DNA from: Nepenthes gracilis
Taxonomy: Eukaryota; Streptophyta; Magnoliopsida; Caryophyllales; Nepenthaceae
Reading direction: 5' to 3'
Assembly (NCBI GenBank): GCA_033239525.1
Contig: BSYO01000024.1
Coordinates: forward strand, 7,525,991-7,589,990
DNA length: 64,000 nucleotides
The number at the start of each line of letters is the position of its first letter. Position 1 is the stretch's first letter. The notes beneath the pieces are model-generated. The model saw only the letters and a program-made list of their open reading frames with translations, made no database searches and was not told where the DNA came from. This document shows, in pieces, positions 9,857 through 20,344 of the stretch. The position numbers were made by a program, and so were the translations under genes.

Positions 9857-11710
9857 ATGGCTTCTACTGTTGGTGTGATTCACCCTGTCCTTACCCCTGT
9901 CGATATCGAGGCGTTATATATTCAGTACAGTATCCCAAGTGCGATTTCATTCGCGGTGCCAAGGGAGTATGATAGGGCTTGTTTATCTCTGAAGATATCC
10001 ATCACCATTTATGAGGCCCACCTAATGAGCGATATTCGCTTTCTTCTCTCAAGGGAGTTGCATGGAATTTTAGTGGCCCTGGGAGTTCCCATAGTGAGAT
10101 TCCACGCTAATGCCGTCAGGTATTTGCACTCCCTTTGTGTATTCTTCACCACTATGGGAGGACACTCAATGCAGTAGCCATGAACGTAATCTACCAGTTC
10201 TACTAGAATGGCAACTAGATCTCGCCGTCTCCTCGAGACCTGCACATAAGTGAGATGATCCCCGATTCTGTGAAGAACTAGAACGGCTGGTTCTTCTTTA
10301 TCAAAGTCACCTTTGACTGGGCCCTCTCAAATGAGTGGGGCAACGGCCTAGCCTCCATCGACAATGCTTCACACAAGTAGGTAGAGTCTGTTAAACTACT
10401 AACAAAGTTGGTTCGAATGAACACTAGAGCATTCAAGAAGGACCAGCTCCTGTTTGCTAAGGTGCTTGCTCTGGCACAGTGGGAGTCTCCCTTGGGAGGT
10501 TGGGGAGCCATCGCTCCACCACCAACCCAGTCCAAAAGGAAGGCTGGACTCTCCATATCAAGGATCCTTCTAAGAGTCCATCTCAAAGGCGGTCGGTATC
10601 ATCATCAAGACCTTCTTCTTCTGCCACCCAAGGCCTACCAATGGTAGAGCGGATGCAAGGCCTAGGTCTAGGGGATCGGCCCCCATCACATCCTTTGTTG
10701 GCATCAGAGGAGGGTGTTGGAGTTGCTGCGGCCGACAAGCCCCTTGCTCTTCTTGCAAGGGCATCGGGGGAGCCGGAGTGGTGGGGTCAATTTGACCAAT
10801 TTGTGTGCCGGACCAAGACCAGCAGGAGGCCCAATAAGAGGCCCCTATAGTCGTTTCTTCTTTGCAAGAGTAGACGGTGCTTGGCAATTCTTTTGAGCCA
10901 GCCGAAGAGGGCCGTGATGTGGCCCACCCAATGGAGACTCAGCCAAGGGGTGATGCTGAGGTGACAGTGACCATGGAGGCATCTTCCCTTTCGAAGACTC
11001 CGGTGGCTCCTCCGTCGGATCGGCCTTAATAGGATCAGGCGTCCACTCTGCCATCTTTAGCGAGGTTGCCCTTGAGAATTGCAACCGCAAAGCTACCATT
11101 CATCCAAACAAGTTTCTAAGAACTTTTTGTTTTATTGGGAACAACAAGGCTAATCTCCTTTTCTTCCTCCATTTACAGGATGATAAGATGTTATAAGTTT
11201 TGCAGGCATGCTTGCACCAACGGTTGACCAAGATTCATCAACTGGAAGGGAAGATCGACCATCTAATCCAGATGCAGGTTGACCCACGTGTGGTTGAGAA
11301 GATGCAGGGTCTGGTGGATGCAGCCACCTCTAAGGCCCAACAATATTGGGGGAGGATCTCCAGCCTTTAGCTTCAGCTGTCTGAGGTCAGGGAGGAGTTG
11401 CAGAGATCCCAGGATGCCTTGCAGGTAGCCGAGCAGCATCTTGCCGAGCTCCGGAGCAAGAACGCCAGGCTGGGAGTGGAGTTGATGACTTGGTTTAGCC
11501 CTCAGAAGGTGGGCTAGGCTCTGAACGCCAAATTTTTGGACAACATCCAATTGTGTCAGCGGATTACTTCCCTCATTGACCCTACCTCCCCTTTCGGCCT
11601 TTCTGACCCAAGGAACAAAGGTGCCTAGTGCCGGTCCGATCTGACAGATTTCTCTGATAGGGAGGAGCCTTCTTCATGCCCTCAAGCCAGCCCCAGTATT
11701 AGGATAGCAT
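9857..11710 (+). pseudogene. Decayed 'putative gypsy-type transposon' ORF with C-terminal coiled coil (candidate antisense extra ORF of a Tat element)
   Basis: The frame starts MASTVGVIHPVLTPVDIEAL at 9857 and stays open to 10177. It contains PREYDRACLSL, IYEAHLMSDIRFLLSREL and LGVPIVRFHANAVRYLHSLC, which match in order the domain known as Transposase_28 (putative gypsy type transposon). After a frameshift, FFFIKVTFDWALSNEWG and LVRMNTRAFKKDQLL follow (10290-10460), then a Ser/Pro-rich part. Near 11200-11510 a heptad-rich segment (LHQRLTKIHQLEGKIDHLIQ; LQLSEVREELQRSQDALQVA) predicts a coiled coil. Several stops (for example near 10214, 10223, 10277 and 11368) make it a pseudogene. The opposing polyprotein tail at 12450-12590 suggests it is an antisense extra ORF of a Tat-lineage element. 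Confidence 0.65.
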
Positions 11711-12060
11711 TTTTCCCTTTTTTTTTTTTTTTAGTATATGTATATAACATCGACATGCCTATATAATCTAATTTTTGCAATGAATGAAAGAGGATGTTTT
11801 TCAATCATTGTCATGATTTTTTCCATCTTTGTACCGTTTTATCCATGTACCATTGTTTCCTGGCTAAGTGTCATCGCTGTTGTGGCCATGTTTTCGGTGG
11901 AGTTAGGGTCATTGACTGTGTGCAATCACTTGAGAATGTCTCTCTGCACACAATTTTTATGTGTTAGATTCTAACTTGCCAACCATCATCGACTGACGAT
12001 GCTCATCCCTATTAGGGAAGTCATCGCATGCATGCTAAAAAGCCCCCTAAGGTTTTAGTA
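11711..12060 (+). other. 3' flank of the gag-like ORF; no gene
   Basis: A run of 15 T (11719-11733) is followed by AT-rich sequence with GCAATGAATGAAAG near 11777, a plausible polyadenylation region for the plus-strand ORF. The ORF at 11738-11974 has no recognisable motif. Confidence 0.4.
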
Positions 12061-12231
12061 TTTGACTGCGCATGAGCAGCTTAGTGTTAGACTGAGGTTC
12101 AAATTTGACTGTGTGTGGGCTGCTCAGTGTTGGACCGAGTTTCAAATTCAACTGCATATGAGCTGCTTGGTGCTAAATCGAGGTTTAAATTCGATTGCAT
12201 GTGGGCCACTCGGTGAGGGACTGGAGGTTTA
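12061..12231 (+). repeat. 43-bp minisatellite, four units
   Basis: Units begin at 12061, 12104, 12147 and 12190: three are exactly 43 bases and the fourth is 42. Each starts TT(T/C)(G/A)A(C/T)TG and carries a GCTGCTC/TAGTG-like centre. The array lies between the coiled-coil ORF and the minus-strand polyprotein tail. Confidence 0.85.
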
Positions 12232-12449
12232 GTAATGGGGAATGAGAATTCGCCCGACTTAAGGGCATCTTGGGTCGCTTTAATTTATACAACGTCATAT
12301 AAGCATTCATATGGACAGGTAGACAAGCAATAACAATTAACAATAATCGACAATCAGTAAGAGAGTAAATAAATTGTTTTATTAAACATGATACATTTTT
12401 ACAAACACACTTGGTAATGTATGCTAGGCCTACTTGGTTCAGTAAAATA

Positions 12450-12590
12450 TCACTGATAATACTTTTTGAGGTGAACGGCATTCCATGTCTTTGGGATCAA
12501 TTTTCCCATTTTGGGCTCAAGCTTGTATACATCATTCCACAAGATGACCAAAATAAGGAATAGGCCCAACCAGTTTATGGAGATCTTTTT
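12450..12590 (-). pseudogene. C-terminal tail of a Tat/Athila-like gypsy polyprotein
   Basis: On the minus strand the frame reads YKLEPKMGKLIPKTWNAVHL then KKYYQ and stops at 12452-12450. This is the typical last segment of plant non-chromovirus gypsy polyproteins (usually ...PRTWNAxxLKKYY). Just upstream in another frame KLVGPIPYFGHLVE corresponds to the preceding KLxPxWEGP region, so at least one frameshift is present. The rest of pol is not found to the right. Confidence 0.65.
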
Positions 12591-12654
12591 CCTACTATAC
12601 TAAAATATTTAAATTGTGGAACCAAAAAACTAATACCTTAAATATTAGCAAAAC

Positions 12655-12812
12655 CTTTTCCCCACTATTTTTCTATCCTTCCTGCCTCTCTCTCCCCTTC
12701 TCTCTCTCTTTTTCTTTCTATTTTTCATTTCTTTCTTCTTCTGCTATTTTTCTCTCTGTTTCTATCTCTCTCTCTCTTTTCTTTTCTTTTTCTTTCTTCT
12801 TCTGCCTCTGCC
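12655..12812. repeat. Polypyrimidine tract
   Basis: About 150 bases made almost entirely of C and T, dominated by CTCTCT and TTTCTTTC blocks. On the minus strand it is a long polypurine run. The ORF at 12614-12883 is a Phe/Ser/Leu artefact of this tract. Confidence 0.8.
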
Positions 12813-13974
12813 TTATGATAGACTTACCATCCCCCCTAGGCCTCCTCTTCAGTAGTGTCACGTCCCACACTTTATTATCATGACTTAATTATCATTATCA
12901 TATTAATATGTGATAGATTCCATAAACATATACAAAATCTTTAGGAATCCCACAGCATCGGTAGCGCCAACATCGTACTGTAGAATACGTTGTCGCGTCT
13001 TGATTAGGAAAAATACCTGATAAGTCCCAAACTCATCTCATAAAAAATTACGGAAGCATAAAAGATAACCTTTTGAATTTACGGAAGTACTAACATCACC
13101 ATAACATAATAAATTCCTGAGATCCTTATAAAATTTACAAGTTTATACATCATAACTTAAATGAAACAATTACATTATCACTTAAACTAGCTACAGCATA
13201 ACTATTATTTCAATCTCTACTTTTGTTCATGGGCATAAACTCTTGCAAAGCATTTGGAGGGTAAGAAAAATAGTGAGAGAGTAGCCAAATGCTCAATATG
13301 ACACAAGGATATGCATATTTTACCATAAATAGATCATAAAAATGAATAGGAGTTGTAATATATGTAAATATATATATATATTCAAAAAATATTTTCATAA
13401 TATATTTAACTATTCTCCTTGAACATTTTTCTTTTTATTTGTCAGTACTTTTAAATTTATATAATTTAAAAAATTAGTGCTAGTAGGCTTTATCAACTAA
13501 TTGAGCAGATAATCGAGGAAAGGATTGTATTCAATTCACACAATTTAAAACCATAACCTTCTTATTATAACCCGAAGTGAGTGAAACATACCTATTATAT
13601 CCCGGTAGACATGGGTAAAAATCACCTTTATTCTCCCGTGATGCTAGGGATAATTTTTTAATTTTTACTACAATATTCTAATATATGTTAAGGAATACTA
13701 CCCTCTAAATAAATCTTTAGTTTGGTTTCTTAAATTTATTAAAATTCTACATGAAAACTTCTACACTTATTCTTGATTCTTCTTCTTGATTTTCTTATCT
13801 TTGAGAGAAAGTAATTATATTTCGTAGTCTTATATAAGCTTCCACTTATACTTACAGTGGACATATAAATATGTATACTAAAGCCACAATAATGCATAGC
13901 GTGAAAATAAAGTCATACAATTTTTATATGTGTTGAAATAATTTCTAAATAAAACATTACTCAGCCTTCGATTC

Positions 13975-14620
13975 ATCAACCTATTAATTAATGGGTTCAT
14001 CAGCCCATTTATTAACCCATTCATCAACCGGTTCGGTTATTAATTGGTTCATCAACTGGTTTGGTCAAGTCATGAAATTTTGCTAGTTTTAGTAACCAGT
14101 TCACCATCTTAGCCGATTCACCATCATGTGTAAAAATCTATGACTGGTTTATTATTTCATAGGGCATTTAAAACCAGGTCATCACGATCCATTAATTAAT
14201 TTTGCATAAGTATATACTAAATTTTCAACTGGTTTGCTGAAACTGGTTCATTTTAAATTTCAGCAACTAGTTCTCATAATGGTCAACCGATTCACATAAT
14301 ATCTTGCCGGTTTACTAACTTAACATACCATATATGATCGGTTCATCAATATTTTCTAGCTAGTTCATATTGAATTTACTGAATAACCACCTAGGTGTAG
14401 TGGCTGATTCATGTACATCATCCAAGTTTGTCACCGGTTCAGCAGCCGGTTTGCTTTGTGAAATTTTTCTTACTGTGTTTCCAGAATCATCACATGTTAT
14501 TGGACAGGTTTATGTAAAATTTCAAATAATTTACTTACCCGGTTCAATATTACATGCTGATTTTTTATGCCAAAATTTACATCTAGTCGGTTTGACAACA
14601 TAAAATTCTTCATAGGCTGA
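13975..14620 (-). repeat. Array of degenerate AACCGGTTCA motifs in element C 3' LTR
   Basis: More than 20 variants of the palindromic core ACCGGT with flanking TTCA or TTTA are scattered every 20-40 bases, for example near 14026, 14045, 14230, 14339 and 14437. The same array is at 33355-33960 in the 5' LTR, so it is a property of the LTR, not random drift. Confidence 0.65.
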
Positions 14621-15308
14621 ACCAGTAAGTTTTTCAAAAGGAATTCCAACACCAACTTCATTACATGTTAGCCAATTCATTAAAATTTCTAAATTAATTT
14701 TTATGGGGTTGAACCGTCTAAAAAACCCTGAAGAAAAATCAGCATCAGCAGCAAGTTACTTTTTAACCGGTTCAAGGCCGCTAACTAATTTTATTTTCAT
14801 TGAACAGACCAATTGTATGAAAGAGAATTTCAGTACACTAACATGGTGAATTAGGAAACTTAATAAAATTTGTAAATTAAAATTTTCGTGGGATGAACCT
14901 ATAAAAAATTACATGTAAAAATTAGTATATCAGTACAGTACAAAAACTAAATTCCATGAAGCTTTATTCTGATTTTTTGCCTATTTTAGCATGACAGCAG
15001 CAATGAGTTTAGGTATTGGAGCAACAATACTTAAAAATAACAGTAAGAATGAATCAACTATTGAAGGAAGTTACAGTGTTTTGCCTATAATATTTTTAAA
15101 CTTTTTTTTGGTAATTAAGAAAGGTCGTATTAAAAAATAAAAATTTACAAATAACATATATTCTAATTCCAAGTGTGTAAAACATAAAGGTCAGGGCATC
15201 TTCCGAGCATCGTTCGATTGTAGTAAAAAACGATGGACATCAGACTAATCTACCTAAGCTCAGAAAACCAATAAGTTCCAAAGAGCATGAGAAAGTACAC
15301 GGCCCTAT

Positions 15309-15640
15309 TCATCTCGAGCATTTGCATCACAGTCATTTGTATCTTGGACATTTGCAACGATCTCGGCCAAGAGCAACAATCTCAGTCATTTGTATCCCAA
15401 CTCTTTGCACCGACACTTTGCAGACTTCGTGGCCAAAACATATATCTTAGCCGTTTGCATCCCAGCTCTCTGCAGACTTCGCGGCCAAAGCAAATCTCTT
15501 GGACATTTGCATCTCGACTCTTTGCAAAGTACAAAGCCTTTTTCATCTCAGTTGTTTGCCTCACGGCTCTTTGTGGACTTTCCAGCCAAAAGCAACTATC
15601 TCGGTCATGTGCATCCCATCTTTTTTTTTCCAAATCGCAA
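15309..15640 (-). repeat. Degenerate tandem repeat of about 50-65 bp in the LINE 3' region
   Basis: Five or six units share TCTC...CATTTGCATC...GCTCTTTGCAGACTT and GCCAAAAGCAA, for example at about 15310, 15378, 15444, 15494, 15546 and 15598. Overlapping ORFs on both strands here (15287-15714) are products of the repeat. Confidence 0.6.
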
Positions 15641-15679
15641 AAAGGTGCATACCGGCCAACCAGCCTACAATAAGGCGTT

Positions 15680-15895
15680 TTAGAATGCTTTTTTTTCAGA
15701 GCATACCGACATAAAGAACAGCTAAAGCGACCAAATAGACAACTCTACCGACCAATCCATCAAACAATAAAGCGGGCCATCAAGAATGCTTTTTTTTTTA
15801 CAAAGCATACCGGCATAATGATTAGCTAAAGCGACCACATTAGCAACTTAGCGAGCTGTCTAGAATGCTTTTTTTGTTATAAAATCATACTGGGT
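15680..15895 (-). repeat. Degenerate repeat with oligo-T blocks in the LINE 3' region
   Basis: AGAATGC followed by 7-9 T and then AAAGCATACCGGCATA recurs near 15682, 15783 and 15863; GCTAAAGCGACCA follows the first two. A related block is near 16010. On the LINE sense strand these are internal A-runs. Confidence 0.55.
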
Positions 15896-16299
15896 AGAGT
15901 GCACAAAACCCCCCACAAGATCCAGTCCATACCGGGAAAGAAGGCCAACCTTCTGGCCATGAAAGGAAAACCTACCCTCTAGGAAGGAAAGAGCAAACAC
16001 AGCCGGCATGCAAGTTTTTTTTTTTCAAAAACAAACCGGCAAGGAGTGATCAGTCCAAAGGGACGGATGCCAGCAAACTAGCTAGTAAAAAGTGATCTTT
16101 CCATAATGTTTTTTTAAATCAAACCCGCCAGAGAGCAATCTGTCCATAGAAAACCTTGTACCCAGTCCGCGAACGCTACCAATAGTCCATATACCCCATC
16201 TAGTCATGAGGGACCTCTTGCTAGGAGTAGGGTCAACGTTAATAATGGCAAGCTTTTAACAAATAGCAGTGTATATCTAGTTGGCCACATGGAATTCAT

Positions 16300-17972
16300 C
16301 TTTGGGGCCATGTTTTTGAAGGTGCACTGGTTCTTTTCTCTCCAGATGTAATAAACTATTGCAGCAAGAGTGAGCCGAAAGGAGTAAGCTCTGGTGTTTC
16401 GACCCTGCCATTTATAGGCAGCCCAAGTAATGTTGGATTGCCAATCATCATATGGCTAGGAGATCCCAGCATGGTGTCTCATAATCCTCCATATACAAGA
16501 CCAAAAGGTACAGGAAAAAAATAGGTGATCGTGACTTTCATTTCTTGAGTTGCATAATATACAAGTCAACGGCTGATGAATGTAGGAGTTAATACAGTCT
16601 AGGGTACTGAATCTTTGTCACATTACAAGCCACAGGGTAAAGACGTGAGGTGGGATATGGTGTGGGCCCCAGACAAAAGTATACCACTTAACTTTGTCTT
16701 TGGCCTTCTGGAAAATAGAATATGTCAATTTAGCCATGTATGTATCTGAGAGTTTAGAGCACCATTTTATAATATCCCTACGAGAGGCACCGGGATTATA
16801 ATTAGGTATGTTTTCCATGATGTCTAAAACCTCCATATCAAACTTGTTAGGCCAATTCCAATCGACATTAAGGATGATGTCAGAAACTTTTGCATCCACA
16901 GAAAGTCCCGTAACACTCCTTAGACGCTCAGAGTACCGATCATAGAGAGGACCATAGGGATGCCAATTGTCAATCCAAATTAAGGTATCTGCACCATTGC
17001 CTATGTGGTGATAGATTTTGCAGCACAAGACAGGGCGCATTTTCATGAGCTTCTTCCAACTCCACGTAGATGAGTTTGGGACTTTTAGCGTCTAGATGCA
17101 GTGGTCTTTGATCCGATAGGCTTGACACCAAGCGGACGAAACAGAGCCCCGATTTTTTGTGATGATCCTCCAAAGAAGCTGACAAAAAAAAGCTTTATTA
17201 GAGGCAATGAGGTTCTTTATTCCAAGGCCCCCTTCATCTTTAGCTGAGCAAGCATCCTCCCAAGAGACTTTAGCAGTAAATTTTCCATTAGTAGAGCCAT
17301 GCCAAAGGAATCTCCAGATATAGTCCTCAATTTTCTTTAAAATGGCTTTAGGCAAGATTAAGATAGAAGCCCAGTAGATATGGAGAGTGGAAAGGATGGA
17401 CGAGATGAGTGGAAGTCTACCGCCAAAAGATAGCCATGGATTCCTCCAGGAGATTATTTTCTCGAGCACACGGTACAGAAGGGGTTGGCAGTTTTTCAAG
17501 GATAATTTAGAAGTAATGAGGGGAACACCAAGGTATCTCATTGGGAGAGAGCCCTTTTTGAATCCCATAATGTCTAGAATCTCTCGGCTCGTAGTCTCGT
17601 CGCAAGAGGAAATAAAACTTTTGCTTTTGTCCTTGTTCCCCGATAGGCCAGAGAGAGCTTCAAATTCTTTAAGACAATCATGGATGATGTTGATAGATGT
17701 TGTGTTTGCCTTAGTGAAAAGAAGGATGTCATAAGCAAATCCTAACATTATCATCTGAGTAATGTGTTTGTCCTTTAGCCCCTTTGAAGAAGTCGATAGA
17801 TTCGCCATTAAAATTGATGGAAAAAAAGGTGGTGGTGATGCATTGATTGATCCATCTTACCATTTGAGCGGGAAAGCCCATCAATTCAAAGAGGGCAATT
17901 AGAAAATCCCACTGGATCAAGTCAAATGCTTTTGTTAGATCCACCTTCAGGCACAACGGGGAACTCCTCTTT
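16300..17972 (-). pseudogene. LINE ORF2 remnant: reverse transcriptase and zf-RVT-like region
   Basis: Reading leftwards: KVDLTKAFDLIQWDFL (RT motif with the first catalytic Asp) ends at FFKGAKG near 17770. The expected RQGDPLSPYLF segment is missing by deletion. The next piece (17808-17092) has MLGFAYDILLF, where the normal FADD is FAYD, so the second Asp pair is broken at codon 17733-17731. It continues with LPMRYLGVPL and WLSFGGRLPLISSIL, characteristic of plant L1 RT thumb regions. 17046-16618 has the post-RT part (WIDNWHPYGPLYDRYSERL; VWGPHHIPPHVFTLWLVM) and 16600-16400 a zinc-binding CILCNS...HLFFSC motif. No endonuclease or ORF1 remains. Confidence 0.85.
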
Positions 17973-18849
17973 CCAAGTGATATTTAATAATTTTGAACTT
18001 AATCTGAACCTTAAGTTGCATAACCGATTCCTATGGTTCTATTCTCTCTTCCTCTGTTTTGTTTAGTTTTTCCCTCTTGACTTCTCCGTTTCTTTCCCTC
18101 TTCCTTTCTCTCCTCTTCCTAATCCTTTATTTAATTTATCTAGAGGACAAATTAGTTAAGTCATCCCCCAGTTAAAGATGCAGCTGCCACCTTTTTAATT
18201 TCCTTAAAAATTCTCCGTTGAGTTGTCCTAATTCCAACTCTCAAGTCAACTCATCACCTTAATTTTCTAATTTGTTGCTTCATAAATCACCCTTGTGTTG
18301 GTGTGTGATTGGTCCAAAAATTAGCTAATGTTCCTACTTGTTTAATTCTTTAGGTGTCACGTGTCACTTTCTAAATTTTCTATTAATTTATTGTTAGTGA
18401 GTGTTAGGTGTAATTGTTTACTAAAATTGGCTAAGTGTTTTGCTGATTGAGCCATGTACATTGAGCTCCTAGGTGTCATGTGTTATTTTTCTTAAATTAT
18501 TATTCTTAATGTGTCTAAATATTGGTGTTCCATTCTCCTAAATTTATCAACTAAGTGTTGCTGAATTTTGCCTAAGTGTGCCATACATAAATGTGGCCGT
18601 GTATAATATAACCTCATGTGCCGCAATCCAATTTTGCCTTGTTACAATATAATTGGACTATATTCCTATTCCACCAATTAATTTTTATAATGTCACTTGT
18701 ATCCGGGGTGAATATCAAATTTTTAAACTCATAATGTAATTATCGTAATAAGTATATTTATAAAATTTCAATAATTATGATTAGCCTTATAAAAATTTTG
18801 TCCTCGTAATTCGAAGAAATAACAGATTCTACGGGAATAAATGGGGATA

Positions 18850-19753
18850 CTTGTTGCGAATCTTATTATCACATTCCCACATGGCCTCTTAATGTGAGTA
18901 ATTACGCCATAGGGCCTTGACTAAGGAAATGGTTTTTGTCTGGAGCACTAGATCCCTTTGCCCCAAAATTTATATCGGCTCTTCTACAAATGATAAGTCT
19001 TTTCGATTGCCAGGGGTTTATAGGCAATAATATGAGATAGGTCATGCACATATTTAAGGAGTATTGACACATTAAATATATTATGTACTTCTGCTAGTTC
19101 AGTGGCAATGCCAATTGATAGGTCACTTCCTCGACCTTTTTAAAATTTTAAAATGACCGATAAATCTCGATTTTAATTTGCCTTTCATTCCAAATCTAGT
19201 CATCCCCTTGATTGGCGATACCTTCAAGAAAATGTAATCATCGACTACGAATTGTAGATCTGACCTTCTTTGATCCACATAACTATTTTGCTAGCTTTGA
19301 GCTATTTTTAACTTTCCATTGATTATTCTAATTTTATTGGACGTCTTCCAAATAGCTTTTGGACAGAGAAGTCATCTATCGCGGGTCTCCTCCAAATGAA
19401 TTGGGGATTAGCATTCCCTTCCGTACAAGGCTCCAAACGGTGTCATTACAATATTTGTTTTGTAACTGTTATTGTAAGCGAATTTTGCCACAGCCAAATA
19501 GTCATCCCAATTACCTTTTATTTCTAGCACCACAACCCTTAGCATATCTTCTAAGATTTAAATGGTACGCTCTGATTGCTCATCTATTTGTGGGTAATAT
19601 GCCGTACTAAATTTTAGATTTGTTTCCAATTCTCAATGTAAACTGTCCCAAATTTGGAGACTAATCTTGGATCTCGATCAGACATAATTAACACAGGCAC
19701 TCCATGAAGTTTGACAATTTTATTGATGTATAATTGTGCCGACCAATCTCAGG
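18850..19753 (-). pseudogene. Element C integrase catalytic core end and C-terminal tail
   Basis: On the minus strand from the insertion point of B: KIVKLHGVPVLIMSDRDPRL carries the second catalytic Asp, followed by an SERT-like motif with the catalytic Glu. Then AKFAYNNSYKTN and a diverged GKLKSRFIGHFKILK region lead to the tail ending in EDKIFIR-type residues beside the 3' LTR. Several stops and frameshifts are present. The N-terminal zinc part and first catalytic Asp are 9 kb away at 28742-29000, separated by element B. Confidence 0.8.
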
Positions 19754-19856
19754 AGTATTGTGAGATCCCGAAATCAAAAATAAAATAAAATATTATTACT
19801 TAAAAATCGGAGTGTTTTGATTTCGACTTAAACCGAAGTGACCTTACACTACTGGA

Positions 19857-20150
19857 AGACTGGCGTCAAAATATTAACCACCGTCGAGATATTGACCATC
19901 GTCAAAATGTTGACCGGTGTCAAGACGTTGACCGGCGTCAAGATATTGACTGAAAGGTTGACCGAAGGGATGACCGATTTTTAGAAATATTGACCAACCT
20001 TGAATAAGAGAAAAGAAAGGTTGGCCGGCTTTGAGTAAAAGTTGGCCGAGTTAGAATAAGAAGCGTTGACTAAAAAAGTTAACCAATAGAAAGGTTAACC
20101 GACTTTAAAGAAAATATTGACTCGCTAGAATTGACTACCGAATTCAGAAG
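19857..20150 (+). promoter_or_regulatory. 18-bp tandem array rich in W-box cores (TTGACC/T) in element B U3
   Basis: Units of 18 bases start at 19872, 19890, 19908, 19926 and 19944, consensus (T/C)RTTGACCGGYGTCAARA. Further TTGACC or TTGACT cores follow to about 20140, giving around nine on the plus strand within 280 bases. TTGAC(C/T) is the established binding core of WRKY factors. The array sits 190-480 bases upstream of the TATA box and is conserved in the 3' LTR at 26690-26965. WRKY responsiveness is inferred. Confidence 0.65.
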
Positions 20151-20335
20151 ACAATGACCAACTTTGTTGTCAGATCCCAACTAGATTCCAATCTAATCAA
20201 AGTAAGTGAACTATCCCGTTGACCTTCTAGATGAAAGTACCAAGTAGATAACTTACCCCACTCACTCTTACCTAACCCCTAAAGGAAAATACCAAGTAGA
20301 TAACTCACCCCACTTACTCCACCTAATCCCTCCTC

Positions 20336-20344
20336 TTTATATAC
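20336..20344 (+). promoter_or_regulatory. TATA box of element B 5' LTR
   Basis: TTTATATAC follows a C-rich CCTAATCCCTCC stretch. The same box and context are kept in the 3' LTR at 27155-27163 despite the divergence around it. It marks the start of R about 580 bases into the LTR. Confidence 0.65.

Larger units (their letters stand above)
15102..17984 (-). mobile_element. 5'-truncated L1-type LINE inserted in element C's LTR
   Basis: A run of eight T (15102-15109) is the minus-strand poly(A) tail. Flanking 14-base copies TAATATTTTTAAAC (15088-15101) and TAATAATTTTGAAC (17985-17998) are a target-site duplication with two later changes. The element stops inside the reverse transcriptase at its 5' end, typical of L1 truncation. 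Its last 80 bases (TTTCTTAATTACC before the tail, ACACTTGGA further up) match the plus-strand LINE end at 42430-42516, so both belong to one family. Confidence 0.85.
12953..18779 (-). repeat. Element C 3' LTR, interrupted by a LINE
   Basis: 12953-15088 matches 32328-34365, and 17985-18779 matches 34370-35151. Shared landmarks include GCGCCAAYATCGTACT, repeated CCGGTTCA motifs and TTGACTTCTCCGTTTCTTT. The intervening 2.9 kb is a LINE with its own target duplication. The first bases of the LTR (minus strand) have mutated from TG to CA. Confidence 0.75.

Noticed and set aside
10278..11099. Cluster of overlapping ORFs on both strands
   Set aside because: Shadows of the decayed gag-like ORF; only the plus-strand order of motifs is coherent.
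12614..12883. 89-codon ORF rich in Ser, Phe and Leu, resembling a membrane protein
   Set aside because: Encoded by the polypyrimidine tract; hydrophobicity is a composition effect.
15287..15714. 128-codon ORF and three overlapping ORFs
   Set aside because: Generated by the degenerate tandem repeat in the LINE 3' region.
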